The notes: a model not told the origin generated them from the sequence alone. A stretch of 64,000 nucleotides of DNA from Polymorphobacter fuscus (GCF_011927825.1 NZ_JAATJI010000001.1:2108001-2172000), one strand, 5' to 3'. Counted from the first letter of the stretch, positions 1-9,530 are shown. Translations and numbers: made by a program.

Positions 1-309
1 GTCGAGCGACTTCACCTTGTTGCGAGCATAGCTCAGCTGCAGATCGGCACGGATCGGGCCGAAGTCATATCCGATGAGGCCGCTGAACTCAGCCGCCGAT
101 TTGAAACGAAGCGAGCCATCGGCCCGGTCGGTCGCGCCACTGCCGCCGAACGTGCCGCCGGCGTCATAATAACCGATATCGGTCGATTGCAGCGTCGCCA
201 AGCCAACGCCGAGCCCAATGTAGACCCCCGTGTTGTCGCTTTCGGCCGCAGCGGCACTGCCGGCCATCGCCGAGGCGACAAGCGCGGCCGTAAGAATTCT
301 CGAACGCAT
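1..309 (-). CDS. Outer-membrane beta-barrel protein, N-terminal part (cut by window edge)
   Basis: Reading the minus strand from the ATG at 309 gives 103 open codons that run off the window. The first 21 or so residues (MRSRILTAALVASAMAGSAA, then AE) form a typical Sec signal peptide with an AxA-type cleavage site. The mature part begins with alternating strand-like segments (GVYIGLGVGLATLQS, FSGLIGYDFG, IRADLQLSYARNKV) as in OmpA/Omp25-like small porin barrels, so the product is probably an outer-membrane surface protein. The barrel C-terminus lies outside the window, so size and closing Phe cannot be checked. It is transcribed away from the response regulator at 468. Confidence 0.75.
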   Translation of the reverse strand, partial: MRSRILTAALVASAMAGSAAAAESDNTGVYIGLGVGLATLQSTDIGYYDAGGTFGGSGATDRADGSLRFKSAAEFSGLIGYDFGPIRADLQLSYARNKVKSLD

Positions 310-467
310 TGAAATCCCCTGGTTTGCAAGCGATGGCACCGGTCGCCACCTGATGCGGTTCCTAGAAGGACGCTGGCCTGTGCGCATCGCCCGAACGGGC
401 GACCCGCATGGCCGATGGCCCGGATGGCTGGATCGGCTATGGGTTCAACGCTATCGACGTGTTCGGG

Positions 468-1136
468 ATGAGCTTGGGGACAGAACTGGTGTCATCAACT
501 GCCGCTGCGGTCGTCCCGCTGCACCGCTGTCTCATTGCCGACGATCACCCGCTCCTGCGGGATTCCTTGGCGATGTTGATCACCGCCCGCTGGCCGGCAG
601 CGGAGGTCCTGACCGCCGGCAGCTTTCCGGACGCATGGAGCCGTGCTGCCGAGGCCCCTGACCTTTGCATTCTCGATCTGGCAATGCCGGGTGCGGACCC
701 GCTTGCCGGCGTCGCCGGAGTGCGTGCCGCGGCTCCCGACAGCCGTATCGTTATCGTCACCGGATCCGACGAGGATTCCGTGCTGCTCGGCCTGGTCGCC
801 GCTGGCATTGCCGGATTTGTGCCCAAGCGTTTGCCGTCGCCACTCCTGCTTGCCGCGATCGAACTGGTGCTCGCGGGTGGTCGCTACCTGCCCGATCGGC
901 TTGCCGAAATCGCTGTCGAGAACGAGCAGAGTCGCCGCTGCGCCGCGCCGGTGACGCCCCGGCAGGTCGAGGTGCTCCGCCTGATGGCCGCCGGCCTGAC
1001 CAACAAGGCGATCGCCAAAGCGCTGGGCGTGTCGCCGGCGACGGTGAAAACGCACGCAGCCCTCGCCATCTCGGCTGTTGGCGCCACCAACCGTACCGAT
1101 GCCGCGATCCGAGCCGCCGCCGCAGGACTCATATAG
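468..1136 (+). CDS. Two-component response regulator, REC + LuxR-type HTH (NarL/FixJ class)
   Basis: A 222-residue cytoplasmic transcription regulator. The receiver domain covers about residues 18-140: acidic pair in LIADDHP (residues 25-26), phospho-acceptor Asp70 in LCILDLAMP, Thr98 in IVTGS and Lys120 in FVPKR. The LuxR-type helix-turn-helix is at about 161-222 (LTPRQ-like VTPRQVEVLRLMAAGLTNKAIAKAL split over positions 163-187, then VSPATVKTH). All phospho-relay residues are present, so it should be phosphorylation-controlled. No histidine kinase is adjacent. The start is uncertain: ATG 408 and GTG 489 are in frame; 468 leaves a short lead before the receiver domain. It is divergent from the outer-membrane barrel at 1-309, which could be a target. 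Confidence 0.85.
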   Translation: MSLGTELVSSTAAAVVPLHRCLIADDHPLLRDSLAMLITARWPAAEVLTAGSFPDAWSRAAEAPDLCILDLAMPGADPLAGVAGVRAAAPDSRIVIVTGSDEDSVLLGLVAAGIAGFVPKRLPSPLLLAAIELVLAGGRYLPDRLAEIAVENEQSRRCAAPVTPRQVEVLRLMAAGLTNKAIAKALGVSPATVKTHAALAISAVGATNRTDAAIRAAAAGLI

Positions 1137-1239
1137 CCGGCTTTATGGCCACGGCCGGGTCACCCCGCGTCAGTTCCGGCGGTGAAGAGGGCAGAGCGCT
1201 GCACTATCGTGCGATCGCCTGGCGCAGCATAGGTCCGTG

Positions 1240-1878
1240 ATGGCCGAACACATCCTCTACAGTTTCCGTCGCTGTCCGTATGCGATGCGGGCACGATTGG
1301 CGCTGGCTGCGAGCGGCACGCGCTACGAGCTCCGCGAAGTTCGGCTTTCCCGCAAACCGACGGCCTTGTTGTCGGCATCGCCCAAGGGCACCGTCCCCGT
1401 CCTCCAGACCGCCGATGGAACGGTGATCGACGAAAGTCTGGCGATCATGCGTTGGGCCCTGGCCACCCATGACCCGGAAAATTGGCGCACGCGCGATGAC
1501 CCGGCGCTGATCGCCATCAATGACGGCATGTTCAAGCACCATCTCGACCGCTACAAATATCCCGATCGCCACGCTTCAGACCCTGACAGCCATCGCGAAA
1601 GCGGCTTGCGGTTTCTGCGCGACCTCGAGGCACGGATCGCGATTGCTGGCCAACTCTGCGGATCGGCGCGGGGTCTGGCAGACGCCGCGATCATGCCGTT
1701 CGTCAGGCAGTTCGCCGGAGTCGATCCGGACTGGTTCGAAGCCCTGCCGCTCCCCTGTCTGAAGGCCTGGCTTGCGGACCACCTTGCTTCGGATCTGTTC
1801 GGCACGATCATGTATCGGTCTGCACCCTGGTCCCAGGGCGACGGGCCCTGCATTGTGCAGGGTTCGGAGCATATCTAG
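1240..1878 (+). CDS. Glutathione S-transferase family protein
   Basis: About 212 residues, the usual GST length. The N-terminal thioredoxin-like domain carries LYSFRRCPYAMRARLAL, where CPYA occupies the place of the redox/nucleophile Cys of Cys-type GSTs (omega/beta-like), followed by the cis-Pro motif GTVPVLQT and the glutathione-contacting DESLAI. The C-terminal half is all-helical. The cytoplasmic protein probably handles glutathione conjugation or thiol-dependent reduction; the substrate cannot be read from sequence. AGG at 1231 lies six bases before ATG 1240; GTG 1237 is an alternative. It converges on the photolyase gene. Confidence 0.85.
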   Translation: MAEHILYSFRRCPYAMRARLALAASGTRYELREVRLSRKPTALLSASPKGTVPVLQTADGTVIDESLAIMRWALATHDPENWRTRDDPALIAINDGMFKHHLDRYKYPDRHASDPDSHRESGLRFLRDLEARIAIAGQLCGSARGLADAAIMPFVRQFAGVDPDWFEALPLPCLKAWLADHLASDLFGTIMYRSAPWSQGDGPCIVQGSEHI

Positions 1879-1935
1879 GGGTCAAGCCAAGCCGGTGCGC
1901 CTGCCACTGCGCCGGCGTTCGAGCATGATCTCCTC

Positions 1936-3402
1936 TCAGGCCGTCAGATAGGGTTCCCGCGGGACATCGGCAGGTACCGTGACGGGCGGCATCGGTTGCG
2001 ACGCTGCCTGAGCGAGCCAGTCTGCACCGCCGTCGCGGCCACGGGTCGAGCCGTCGCCACGCGTACTGACCCGTCCGTAGACCCGCTGCTCGCGGTCGCT
2101 CGGCGTGCCGCCGAACATCGCCGCGATGTTGCCATATGTCGCGGGGTCGCGACCATCGAGGCTGAGCCGGTCGTTGAGGTAGCAGGCCGTCGCCCAGGCG
2201 GTTTCCGGGTCGGGCGTCATCGCGATGATGCGCTTGGCCCAGTACATGCGCAGATTGTTGTGCATCCAGCCGAGGCCCAGGAACTGGCGCTGGCACGCGT
2301 TCCAGCTTTCGTCCCGCGTCTCGCCGCGAAGCAGCGCCGACAGGCTTTCGCACGCGGGCCTCGCATCTTCGGCATGCACGGCCAGCGTCTCGCGCGCCCA
2401 GGCGGCGACGCGGTCATAATGTTCGGGCGCTGCCAGGCTGCGCGCCTGATAGTGAAACCACTCCCGCCAGCCGAGCAATTCGTCGGCGAACTTTGCCTTG
2501 TGCCGCGTCCCGGCCGCCGCGGCCGCGACCGCCTGCATGACCTCGCGCGGACCGATCACCCCGAAATGCAGATAGGGCGACAGGCCGCTTGCACCCTCGG
2601 CCTTGGTGGCATCATTGCGCGTCGCGGCATAGTCGGGCAGCACGTCGGCCGTCAGCCGCGCCAGTTGCGCCAGGGCGGCCGCGCGACCGGCGGCGAAGAC
2701 CGGGCTGGCTGGCAGGCTGTGGTCGATCTGCAATCCGGCGACGAGCGCGTCGAGATCCATCGCCTCCAACCGGTCAGGCTCGAACGGCAGCGCGCCGTCG
2801 AACGGCGCAACGGCGGCGACCTCGTCCTCGCTCCGCGTCCAACCCGCGCGTTCGGGCTCGTGGCGGCGCAGGAACGCGAACCGGCCGCCAATGCCCTCAC
2901 CCAGAACGGCGGGTGGCACCAGGCAGGCGGCGTTGACCGCGAACACGGGGACCAAAATCCGCGCCGCGACACTTTCCGCCTGCCACCGCGCAACGAAGGT
3001 CGGCTGGTCCTCCAGCACCACGGCGGCAGCGTCGTTGCCGAGCCGGTATACGAGCCCCTTCTCGCGGCGTTCCGCGCGATCGACGTGCTGGACACAGGCA
3101 AGGCCACGCGCTCGGCAGCCGATCGCGAGGTCGCGGCTGGCACCCAGGATGAAGTGATGCAGCCGGTCCGAGGCGTAGGGATAGTCCTCGCGCACGCCGT
3201 GATAGACGAGCACCGGCAGCCCCAGCGCATTGCCGAGCCTGATGGCGGCGTCGATCACCGGGTTGTCCCGGGCGCGCAGGGCCTGCTGGAGCCAGCACAG
3301 GACATAGCCTCCCCCACCCGCCAGGTCGTGCGCGTTCATCGCGCGGACCCGCGGCGCTTCGCGCCAGTCGAACAGGCCCGGGGGGAGGGGAATTGTCAGC
3401 AC
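1936..3402 (-). CDS. phr: Class II deoxyribodipyrimidine (CPD) photolyase
   Basis: A 488-residue flavoprotein that splits cyclobutane pyrimidine dimers with light. Class II hallmarks are visible: GGYVLCWLQQALRARDN near residues 31-47, the FAD-site run GWMHNNLRMYWAKRI and LNDRLSLDGRDPATYGNIA near the C-terminus. The class I signatures differ, so it belongs to the class found in plants, animals and scattered bacteria. The chosen start is GTG 3402, because class II proteins have a short lead before the RVRxLN-like RVRAMN; an internal ATG at 3339 would remove that segment. The last roughly 40 residues are Gly/Asp/Arg-rich and low complexity. Its stop lies 57 bases from the convergent GST gene. 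Confidence 0.88.
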   Translation of the reverse strand: MLTIPLPPGLFDWREAPRVRAMNAHDLAGGGGYVLCWLQQALRARDNPVIDAAIRLGNALGLPVLVYHGVREDYPYASDRLHHFILGASRDLAIGCRARGLACVQHVDRAERREKGLVYRLGNDAAAVVLEDQPTFVARWQAESVAARILVPVFAVNAACLVPPAVLGEGIGGRFAFLRRHEPERAGWTRSEDEVAAVAPFDGALPFEPDRLEAMDLDALVAGLQIDHSLPASPVFAAGRAAALAQLARLTADVLPDYAATRNDATKAEGASGLSPYLHFGVIGPREVMQAVAAAAAGTRHKAKFADELLGWREWFHYQARSLAAPEHYDRVAAWARETLAVHAEDARPACESLSALLRGETRDESWNACQRQFLGLGWMHNNLRMYWAKRIIAMTPDPETAWATACYLNDRLSLDGRDPATYGNIAAMFGGTPSDREQRVYGRVSTRGDGSTRGRDGGADWLAQAASQPMPPVTVPADVPREPYLTA

Positions 3403-3419
3403 CGCGTGCTCGACAAACG

Positions 3420-4652
3420 CTAGCGCAGGGTCGCGCCCGCCAACCGCGCCGTCGCCGAAAGTGTGGTCTGCGCCGCGTTCAGGCCGAGCAGGAAATCCTT
3501 GTCGCTATACGTGGTGTAAAGGTCGGTCGGCTGGTGCCACTGCGGGTCCCAGCCGCTCCCGACCTGGGCGCCGCGTTCGTTCTCGCGCAGACTCACGGCT
3601 GGCGCCAGATCCATGAACGGCGTCGAGTCGGTATTGGTCATATGGCGTCCGACCGTGGCCGGATAATCTGTAGCGTAACGCTCGTTCGCCGCTTGCAGCA
3701 CCCCGGCCAGTTCCTGCGACTGGGCGGCGAGCTTCGACGCGGCCTGGAATTCGATGTTCACATCGGCCTCGGGACGCTGCTCGGGACTGACGCTGCCGTC
3801 GGCCCGAGGCATGCCGTGGTCGAACAACATCATGTCGTGCTGCATGACGCCGAGCCACTTCGGCTCGGGGTAGCGGCCCGATCCGGCGGGCGACTCCTTG
3901 CCTTGCAGGGCGGCGCGCTGCGCGACATAGGCTTTGGCGCCGTTCAGCCCCGTTTCCTCATTGTTCCACAAGATGAAGCGGATCGATCGGTCGGTCTGGA
4001 CATCGGGGCTGCTGAACACGCGCGCCAGTTCCATCACCAGCGCGGTCCCCGAGCCGTCGTCATTGGCGGCCTCGCCAAAGCCAATCCCGTCCATATGGGC
4101 GCTGACGATATACATCTCGCCCGGATGGCCGGTCCCGACCTTGGTGCAATAGACGGATTCGCGCGGTCCCGGCACCGCGGGCGGCGCGTTCAGCGCCCGG
4201 ATCCGGGCGTCGGGCTGGGCATCGGGGTCGTTGTTGACCCCGGTCTTGCGCGTGAAGCCGCGCGAGCGCCCACCGCCGACCGACAGGCCGGGTTCGTCCG
4301 ACCCGGCCGCGACCGCAGCCCTGGCCGGCGCGGTCCTGTGCACGGGCTCCGCGCCGAAGGTGTATTGGACGCGCTCGGTATTGGTGCACCCGTAACTCTT
4401 GAGCTGGGCTTCGATCCAGTCGAGCGCGGCGCGGTTGCGGGCGGTTCCCTGGCGGCGGTCGCCGAACTGGGTCAGGCCTTTGATCGTCGCCTTGTACCGC
4501 TCCAGATCGAGCCGCTTCACCAGCACGCGAACCGGATCCGCCGTCGGCGCTGCCGGCTGGGCCAGGACTGGCGCGGCGAGGACTAGGGCGGTCAGCGCCG
4601 AGAGGACTCTCAAGGCGCGCTTCGCGTTCGGTTGCGGCGGCATGTCGTTCAT
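3420..4652 (-). CDS. Secreted M28-family zinc metallopeptidase
   Basis: A 410-residue exported aminopeptidase-type enzyme. An N-terminal signal peptide (KRALRVLSALTALVLAAPVLAQ) directs export to the periplasm or outside. The M28 zinc ligands are in order: His186 and Asp188 in SAHMDG, Asp198 in NDDGSG, the Glu-Glu pair 232-233 in NNEETG, and His373 in QWHQPTD. Length and order fit the peptidase family with two co-catalytic zinc ions. GGGGA sits four bases before ATG 4652. The stop lies 17 bases upstream of the photolyase start on the same strand, so co-transcription is possible. Substrate preference cannot be inferred. Confidence 0.88.
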   Translation of the reverse strand: MNDMPPQPNAKRALRVLSALTALVLAAPVLAQPAAPTADPVRVLVKRLDLERYKATIKGLTQFGDRRQGTARNRAALDWIEAQLKSYGCTNTERVQYTFGAEPVHRTAPARAAVAAGSDEPGLSVGGGRSRGFTRKTGVNNDPDAQPDARIRALNAPPAVPGPRESVYCTKVGTGHPGEMYIVSAHMDGIGFGEAANDDGSGTALVMELARVFSSPDVQTDRSIRFILWNNEETGLNGAKAYVAQRAALQGKESPAGSGRYPEPKWLGVMQHDMMLFDHGMPRADGSVSPEQRPEADVNIEFQAASKLAAQSQELAGVLQAANERYATDYPATVGRHMTNTDSTPFMDLAPAVSLRENERGAQVGSGWDPQWHQPTDLYTTYSDKDFLLGLNAAQTTLSATARLAGATLR

Positions 4653-4785
4653 CAGGTCCCCTTTTCACCGCCACGACCCGCAAGGGATCCGTGGCTCTCG
4701 ACTTCACCCTAGTCGAGGACCGGCCAATGGACATACCCGAAATGCAGCCGCCGGACGCCGACGCCCGTCTCGACCCGCCCGGCCA

Positions 4786-5577
4786 TCAATTGCTCGGATG
4801 ACGCGAACCGTTCGGCGCCGGTGCACCCGTGAGATCGTGCAGCCGCTCGATCATCCCGGCATCCAGCTTGAGGGCGGACGCCAGCCTGGCCAGATAATCG
4901 CGTTCTGCCGGCGTGTCGATATTGGTCGTGATAAGCGCAGCCAGATAGACCTCCATTGCGACCTCGGGGCGCTGGACGTCCGCCCCCAGCCGCTCAAGGT
5001 CGACCGGCTCGGCGACTTGCGTCCGCACGAGCTGCCGTTCCTCCTCGGTGGCGTCATCCGGGCTCATCCGTCCGAGCAGCTTCTCCATCTCCGCCGCGTC
5101 GATCTGTCCGTCCGCCTGCGCGGCCCCGATCATCGCCTGCAGGACGAGACGCTCGGTTCGGGGTCCCGTCAGGGCATCGACATCATCCGAAGTCGGGGCC
5201 GGCTGCTGCCCCTGCTGACCTTGATGGTCGCGCCAGGCTTTCAATGCCAGGGTGCCCAACACCGCCATGGCACCACCCTTTGCGGCCCCACCCAAGCCAC
5301 CGCCCAACAAGCCGCCAGCCAGCGCGCCGAGCCCGCCGATCTTGGCGCCGCTCATGCCGCCGGCCTGCTCCTTGCCGAGAAAGTCCTTCGCCATATCGGC
5401 CAGGCCGCCGGCGCCGGCCTGCCCCGAAAGGCCAGAACGACTGCCCAGCAGCGATTCGAGCATCTGCTCGATACCACCGCCCTGCTCGGCATTCCGGGCT
5501 CCGGTCTGCAATTTGCTGGAAGACTGGCCGGACATCGTCTGATTGAGGATTCCGCCGATGATGTTGCCGATGCTCAT
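4786..5577 (-). CDS. DUF533 / TerB-like domain protein (YebE type)
   Basis: A 263-residue protein beginning MSIGNIIGGILNQ, chosen because GGAG precedes ATG 5577 by five bases; the frame is open for another 47 codons but without family features. The first 80 residues are Gly/Gln/Ser-rich, then a Gly-Ala-Leu-rich segment (GALAGGLLGGGLGGAAKGG, about 105-125) that may associate with membrane, followed by an acidic helical TerB-like domain (MIGAAQADGQIDAAEMEKLL). This matches DUF533 proteins such as E. coli YebE, whose function is unknown; links to envelope stress have been suggested for the family. It stands alone between two secreted peptidase genes. Confidence 0.75.
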   Translation of the reverse strand: MSIGNIIGGILNQTMSGQSSSKLQTGARNAEQGGGIEQMLESLLGSRSGLSGQAGAGGLADMAKDFLGKEQAGGMSGAKIGGLGALAGGLLGGGLGGAAKGGAMAVLGTLALKAWRDHQGQQGQQPAPTSDDVDALTGPRTERLVLQAMIGAAQADGQIDAAEMEKLLGRMSPDDATEEERQLVRTQVAEPVDLERLGADVQRPEVAMEVYLAALITTNIDTPAERDYLARLASALKLDAGMIERLHDLTGAPAPNGSRHPSN

Positions 5578-5725
5578 ATGGGCTCCACGCTCCTCAAGGG
5601 TTGTTGCAAGCCTAATGTAGCAGCCGGCTTGCAGTTCCATCCAGCCAGGCGCCGGAACATCGCCCGCCGCGACTGTGTTGCTTCGACACCTCGGATGCGC
5701 CCCCGGGTGGGGACGCATCTGACGA

Positions 5726-8539
5726 TCAAAATGCAGTCGGCGCCGGACGGCGCGTCGATTTCAGCCCGTTATCCTGCTCGGGTGTGGCATCGAGGCTCAC
5801 ATCGGGCTCGGGCCGGCGCGGCGACTGCCCGGTGGCACCGCCAAGCGATTTCCAATTCAGCATCGCGTTGTACAACATCCGGTATTCGCCGAGCGTCTGC
5901 CAGCGCCAGATCGGTGTGGTGGCAAACATCAGCACCCGGCCCTGGCCCCGCGCGACGTTGATGATCGCCGGTCTGTTGCGCACCTCCTCGGCGCCCTTCA
6001 TGAAACCGCTTATCACCGACGATTGCCCGCCCGGAAACTCCATCAGCACCTGCTGGCGGTCAGCGGGGCGCATCTGAAAAAGCACATTGGTTGCCCATCG
6101 CACCGGCATCGTGTCTTCGGTATAGCCATAGAAGATCGGGCTGGCCGGTTGCAGCAGCTTGGCCTTCACGATCGGCCCGGGGGCATAGAAACCGCCGCCC
6201 GGGCTGCTGACGCCGATGCCGTCGACCAGCCCGAACGATGCCGGCACGGCGCTGGCGTTGCCGGTGGTGATGAGCGTGCCGCCCTCCTCCACGAACTTGC
6301 GCAGCTCCGCCAGCCCTTCAAGGCCCATGCCGCCGCGGATGTCGTCGGACTGGCCATAGGCCCCCAGCGTCGGGAACCTGGCATTGGTCTTGTACGGCAG
6401 CGGCTTGCCCTTGACCGGAATGTCGAAGACGATGTCGTTCGGCGCCCGACCCTGATGCGGCAGCACAATGACGTCGTATTTGGCGCGCAATCCACCGCCG
6501 CGGACCTGCTCCTTGTAGATGAGGTCGTAGGGCGTCTCATATTGGTCGAAGGCGTAGCGGACCCAGCCGACTTTTTCGGTGGCCCCCCAGCTGCTGTAGA
6601 CGGCAGTGCGCGGCACCGGAATCTCGTGAGTGCTAACGGCGATGGTTGCGGGCGCCGCGATGGCGGTCAGGCCAAGCTGCTGCACCGCCGGCCGCAGCAC
6701 ATCCGCGGCACTTGCCGGGACGATATACGACCCGGCCGGAACATGGGTGGCGCCGACCTTGAAGGGTTTTTCGGCGACCCGGATGTTCACGTCCTTGAGG
6801 CGATAGCGCAGCACCGCCAGGTTGACCGCGCCATTGTCGAGAACGACGAACCCGCCGGCGCCGGCCGAACCGATGTTGCCCGCCAGTTCCATCGTGTCGA
6901 CCGGCGTCGTCGGCACTTCGAGCACCGACTTGTCGGCGATCTCGACGACCTTGGTGCCGGTCATCAACCCCATCGTCCACGCCGCATCATCATAGGTCAT
7001 CAGGTTTTCGTTGGGGAAATTGTCCTGCACTTTCAGCAAGGTCTTGGCGAGCCGGCCATAGGGCTGGTCGAGCTTCACCACCAGCGACCCGGCCGGATAC
7101 GCCCCCTCCTTGACCTTGATGGCGCCGGTGGCCCGGCCGACCTCGATGCCCTGCAGCTTCAGCTGGTCGACGACGAACTTGACGCGGCTCTGGTCGGCCT
7201 GTCCGGCCGGGATGACATAGGCATGGGGCGCCCGGGTCCTGCCGACTTTTACGCCATTGGCATTTTTCTGGTAATAGTTCTCGAGGATGACGGCGGGAAA
7301 GTTCGACGCGAGCTGCAATGCGGTGAGGACACCGGTCTGCATGTAGTTGGTGTTGTTGCGCATCGACCACATGACGTTGCGATAGGCCGGATTGGGCCGG
7401 AACCAGTCGCGTTGCAGCTGGTTGCCGCCGCGGGCGCTGCCCTGGTCGACGCCATTGTCGACATGGCGCAACATGGTGGTGGCGCCGCCGTTGCCGAAGG
7501 TTTCGTACATCCGCAGCATGCCGTTGTGGTTCGACGCCATGAAGCCGACATAGCCCGGCGACCAGGCATCGACGAAGCCATGGGTCCACACCCCCGGCAT
7601 GCCGTATTTGGTCAGCTGCGACATTTCGAAGTTCGAATAAAATGGCAACTCGCCATAAAGGATCGGATCGAGATCGGGGTTCTGCGGCGCCTGTCCCGAA
7701 TAGGTGTAGAGAAATGGCACCGATTCATGCAGCTCGTGCATCACCGGCGGGTGCCATTCGAGGTAGTAATTCAGCAGCTGGCGGGCGCTGGGGTCCGAAT
7801 AGTTCATGTCACGATTGTTGTCGTGATAGATATACTTGCCCCAATAAGGTGGGCCGCCAGGCTTGTCGAGATCATTGGTCTCGTCGATCAGGCTCTGGTG
7901 GTACCAGTCGACATACCGGTCGCGGCCATCGGCTTCGAGCACCGGGCTGATCGCCACGATGAGATTGTCGCGGATCTTCTGGATCAGCGGCGAATCCTCG
8001 GTCAGCAGGCGATAGGCGAGCTCCATGGTCATCTCGGGTGGGCCGGTCTCGGAACTATGGAGGCCAGCGGTCAGGTGATAGATCGGCTTGGTGTCGGCAA
8101 TGATCCGTTTGGCGGCCTCGGGATCGGTGCGCCGCGGGTCAGACAACAGCGCGAGGTTCGCCTTGTAGCGGTCGAGCCTGGCCATGTTGGCGGCGCTCGA
8201 AATCATCACGACGATGTTCGGCCGTCCCTCGTTCGACGTGCCAAGGTCGAGAACACGCACCCGATCGGGCGCTGCGGTCGCCAGCTTGCGGAAATAATCG
8301 ACGATCTGCCCGTGGCTGTGCAGCTTGTTCGGCACGCCGATATGATCACCAAGGATCTGCTTCGGCGACGGGATGGTCCCCGAGGTCGGCAGATGGTCGA
8401 CAAGCGGGCTCGAAAACTCCGGTCGGGTCGTCCATTCCTGCACCGACTTGGCGAAGTCGGGGTCCATGGTTTGCGCCGCGACAGGGACGACGAGCGCCAG
8501 CGTGCCCACCGCGGCGGACAGCAAAGTGCAGTGGTTCAT
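5726..8539 (-). CDS. Secreted M14-family zinc carboxypeptidase-like protein, large form
   Basis: A 937-residue exported protein. Residues 1-22 are a signal peptide ending VPVAAQ. The M14 zinc site is seen at His161 and Glu164 in GLHSSETG; a further His cluster lies in HPPVMHELHESVPF some 100 residues later. The catalytic domain covers about residues 70-430; the remaining 500 residues, including a glutamine-amidotransferase-like stretch near EGGTLITTGNASAVP, form the C-terminal region usual for this large bacterial branch. It probably trims peptides outside the cytoplasm. The gene is monocistronic by spacing (186 bases from the DUF533 start) and, with the M28 peptidase, points to extracellular peptide use. 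Confidence 0.85.
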   Translation of the reverse strand: MNHCTLLSAAVGTLALVVPVAAQTMDPDFAKSVQEWTTRPEFSSPLVDHLPTSGTIPSPKQILGDHIGVPNKLHSHGQIVDYFRKLATAAPDRVRVLDLGTSNEGRPNIVVMISSAANMARLDRYKANLALLSDPRRTDPEAAKRIIADTKPIYHLTAGLHSSETGPPEMTMELAYRLLTEDSPLIQKIRDNLIVAISPVLEADGRDRYVDWYHQSLIDETNDLDKPGGPPYWGKYIYHDNNRDMNYSDPSARQLLNYYLEWHPPVMHELHESVPFLYTYSGQAPQNPDLDPILYGELPFYSNFEMSQLTKYGMPGVWTHGFVDAWSPGYVGFMASNHNGMLRMYETFGNGGATTMLRHVDNGVDQGSARGGNQLQRDWFRPNPAYRNVMWSMRNNTNYMQTGVLTALQLASNFPAVILENYYQKNANGVKVGRTRAPHAYVIPAGQADQSRVKFVVDQLKLQGIEVGRATGAIKVKEGAYPAGSLVVKLDQPYGRLAKTLLKVQDNFPNENLMTYDDAAWTMGLMTGTKVVEIADKSVLEVPTTPVDTMELAGNIGSAGAGGFVVLDNGAVNLAVLRYRLKDVNIRVAEKPFKVGATHVPAGSYIVPASAADVLRPAVQQLGLTAIAAPATIAVSTHEIPVPRTAVYSSWGATEKVGWVRYAFDQYETPYDLIYKEQVRGGGLRAKYDVIVLPHQGRAPNDIVFDIPVKGKPLPYKTNARFPTLGAYGQSDDIRGGMGLEGLAELRKFVEEGGTLITTGNASAVPASFGLVDGIGVSSPGGGFYAPGPIVKAKLLQPASPIFYGYTEDTMPVRWATNVLFQMRPADRQQVLMEFPGGQSSVISGFMKGAEEVRNRPAIINVARGQGRVLMFATTPIWRWQTLGEYRMLYNAMLNWKSLGGATGQSPRRPEPDVSLDATPEQDNGLKSTRRPAPTAF

Positions 8540-8772
8540 GATGATGGTATTTCCCCCCTGGATAACCGATTGGCCGGCCTGACACCGGAATTTGCAGCCG
8601 ATGCGTGTGCCTTATCAATGATATCCGATAACCGGAAAAGCCGGTTTAGATAGGGGTGCGCCGCAACCGGCGGGTCCGCGTCGGCGATGTCCGGAGGAGC
8701 GGGGGCGGGGGCGGGCAGCGTCCGTTGAAACGACCGGGTCCGCCGCGCCGCAACGCCCTGCACTGCCGCGCA

Positions 8773-9288
8773 TCAGCCGGTCGTGTCATTCCGCCGCCAA
8801 ATCTCCTCTGCCAGCAGCGTTGCAAAGCCGACCCAGGCAACCAGCGGCAACCCGGCAGTCGCAGCGCGCCTGTCCACCCGCTGTCCGACAGCAACGAGGC
8901 CAATGGCGCTGCCTTCGAGGACCGCAGAGCCGGCCGTGGCCCAGCCTGGTGCGCGTTGGCCGAAGAAGACCTCGCTCCAGCCGGCAATTCCGACCTGGTT
9001 GGCACCCCAGAGCGCCAGCGCCGTGCGGCGGTCGGGCGAGCTTTTCGCACGCAGCAATCTGTAGCCACTATACGCCTGGGCGGTCTGGATCAGCGGCCAT
9101 GCCAGCGCAAAGACCGGCGCCGGCGGCGTGAATCCCGGCTTGTGGAGCCGGTCGTACCAACGCCTCGTCTGTGGGTTGGCAGGCGACGGACTGGCGCGAC
9201 TTCCGACGGCAAGTGCCCCAATCACGACACCGACAGCCAGGCACGCAGCCAATTTCGGTGATAGTCCATAGCGTTTCATATCGGTCAT
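8773..9288 (-). CDS. tspO: TspO/MBR family membrane protein
   Basis: A 171-residue integral membrane protein of the tryptophan-rich sensory protein / translocator protein family, known to bind porphyrins and to act in stress and oxygen or light responses. The family signature is clear: WYDRLHKPGFTPP, FALAWPLIQTAQAYSGYRL (helix 2) and WGANQVGIAGWSEVFFG (helix 3). About five hydrophobic helices are present, as expected. GGAGA lies six bases before ATG 9288. The N-terminus carries an additional hydrophobic segment with an export-like look. Some helix residues are atypical (LLAEEIWRRND at the end), so ligand binding is unproven. It is divergent from the DUF1328 peptide gene. Confidence 0.82.
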   Translation of the reverse strand: MTDMKRYGLSPKLAACLAVGVVIGALAVGSRASPSPANPQTRRWYDRLHKPGFTPPAPVFALAWPLIQTAQAYSGYRLLRAKSSPDRRTALALWGANQVGIAGWSEVFFGQRAPGWATAGSAVLEGSAIGLVAVGQRVDRRAATAGLPLVAWVGFATLLAEEIWRRNDTTG

Positions 9289-9462
9289 AACGGGTCTCCG
9301 CTTCGACAGACGAGCGATGACGCTGGCGGTTCCAGTTCCAATGACCAGCGAGACTGTCCGGATTGTCGTCATCGGGCGTGCACGGCGCCTGCTGCCCGGC
9401 TTTGCTGGCATCGCCCATGAGAAATTCGTTCGAACACCAAATGCACGTACAAGAATTGCAAT

Positions 9463-9487
9463 GGAGCTTTTGCCGACGAGGAGCGTT
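9463..9487 (+). promoter_or_regulatory. Candidate EcfG-type (general stress) promoter
   Basis: GGAGC at 9463-9467 and CGTT at 9484-9487 are separated by 16 bases. This differs at one position from the alphaproteobacterial general-stress sigma-factor pattern GGAAC-N16/17-CGTT. It ends 43 bases before the DUF1328 gene, a small protein family often stress-induced. Chance matches to so short a pattern are common, so this is tentative. Confidence 0.35.
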
Positions 9488-9530
9488 AAAAATGCTTCAA
9501 ACTTTCTTGTTCGAAAAATAAGGCGTGATC

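Noticed and set aside
6023..8653. 876-codon frame opposite the M14 peptidase
   Set aside because: Arg/His/Gly-rich with no motif; the minus strand encodes a recognisable signal peptide and zinc site.
8536..8763. 75-codon frame upstream of the M14 peptidase
   Set aside because: Pro/Ala/Arg-rich without motif or ribosome site; lies in the promoter region of the peptidase gene.
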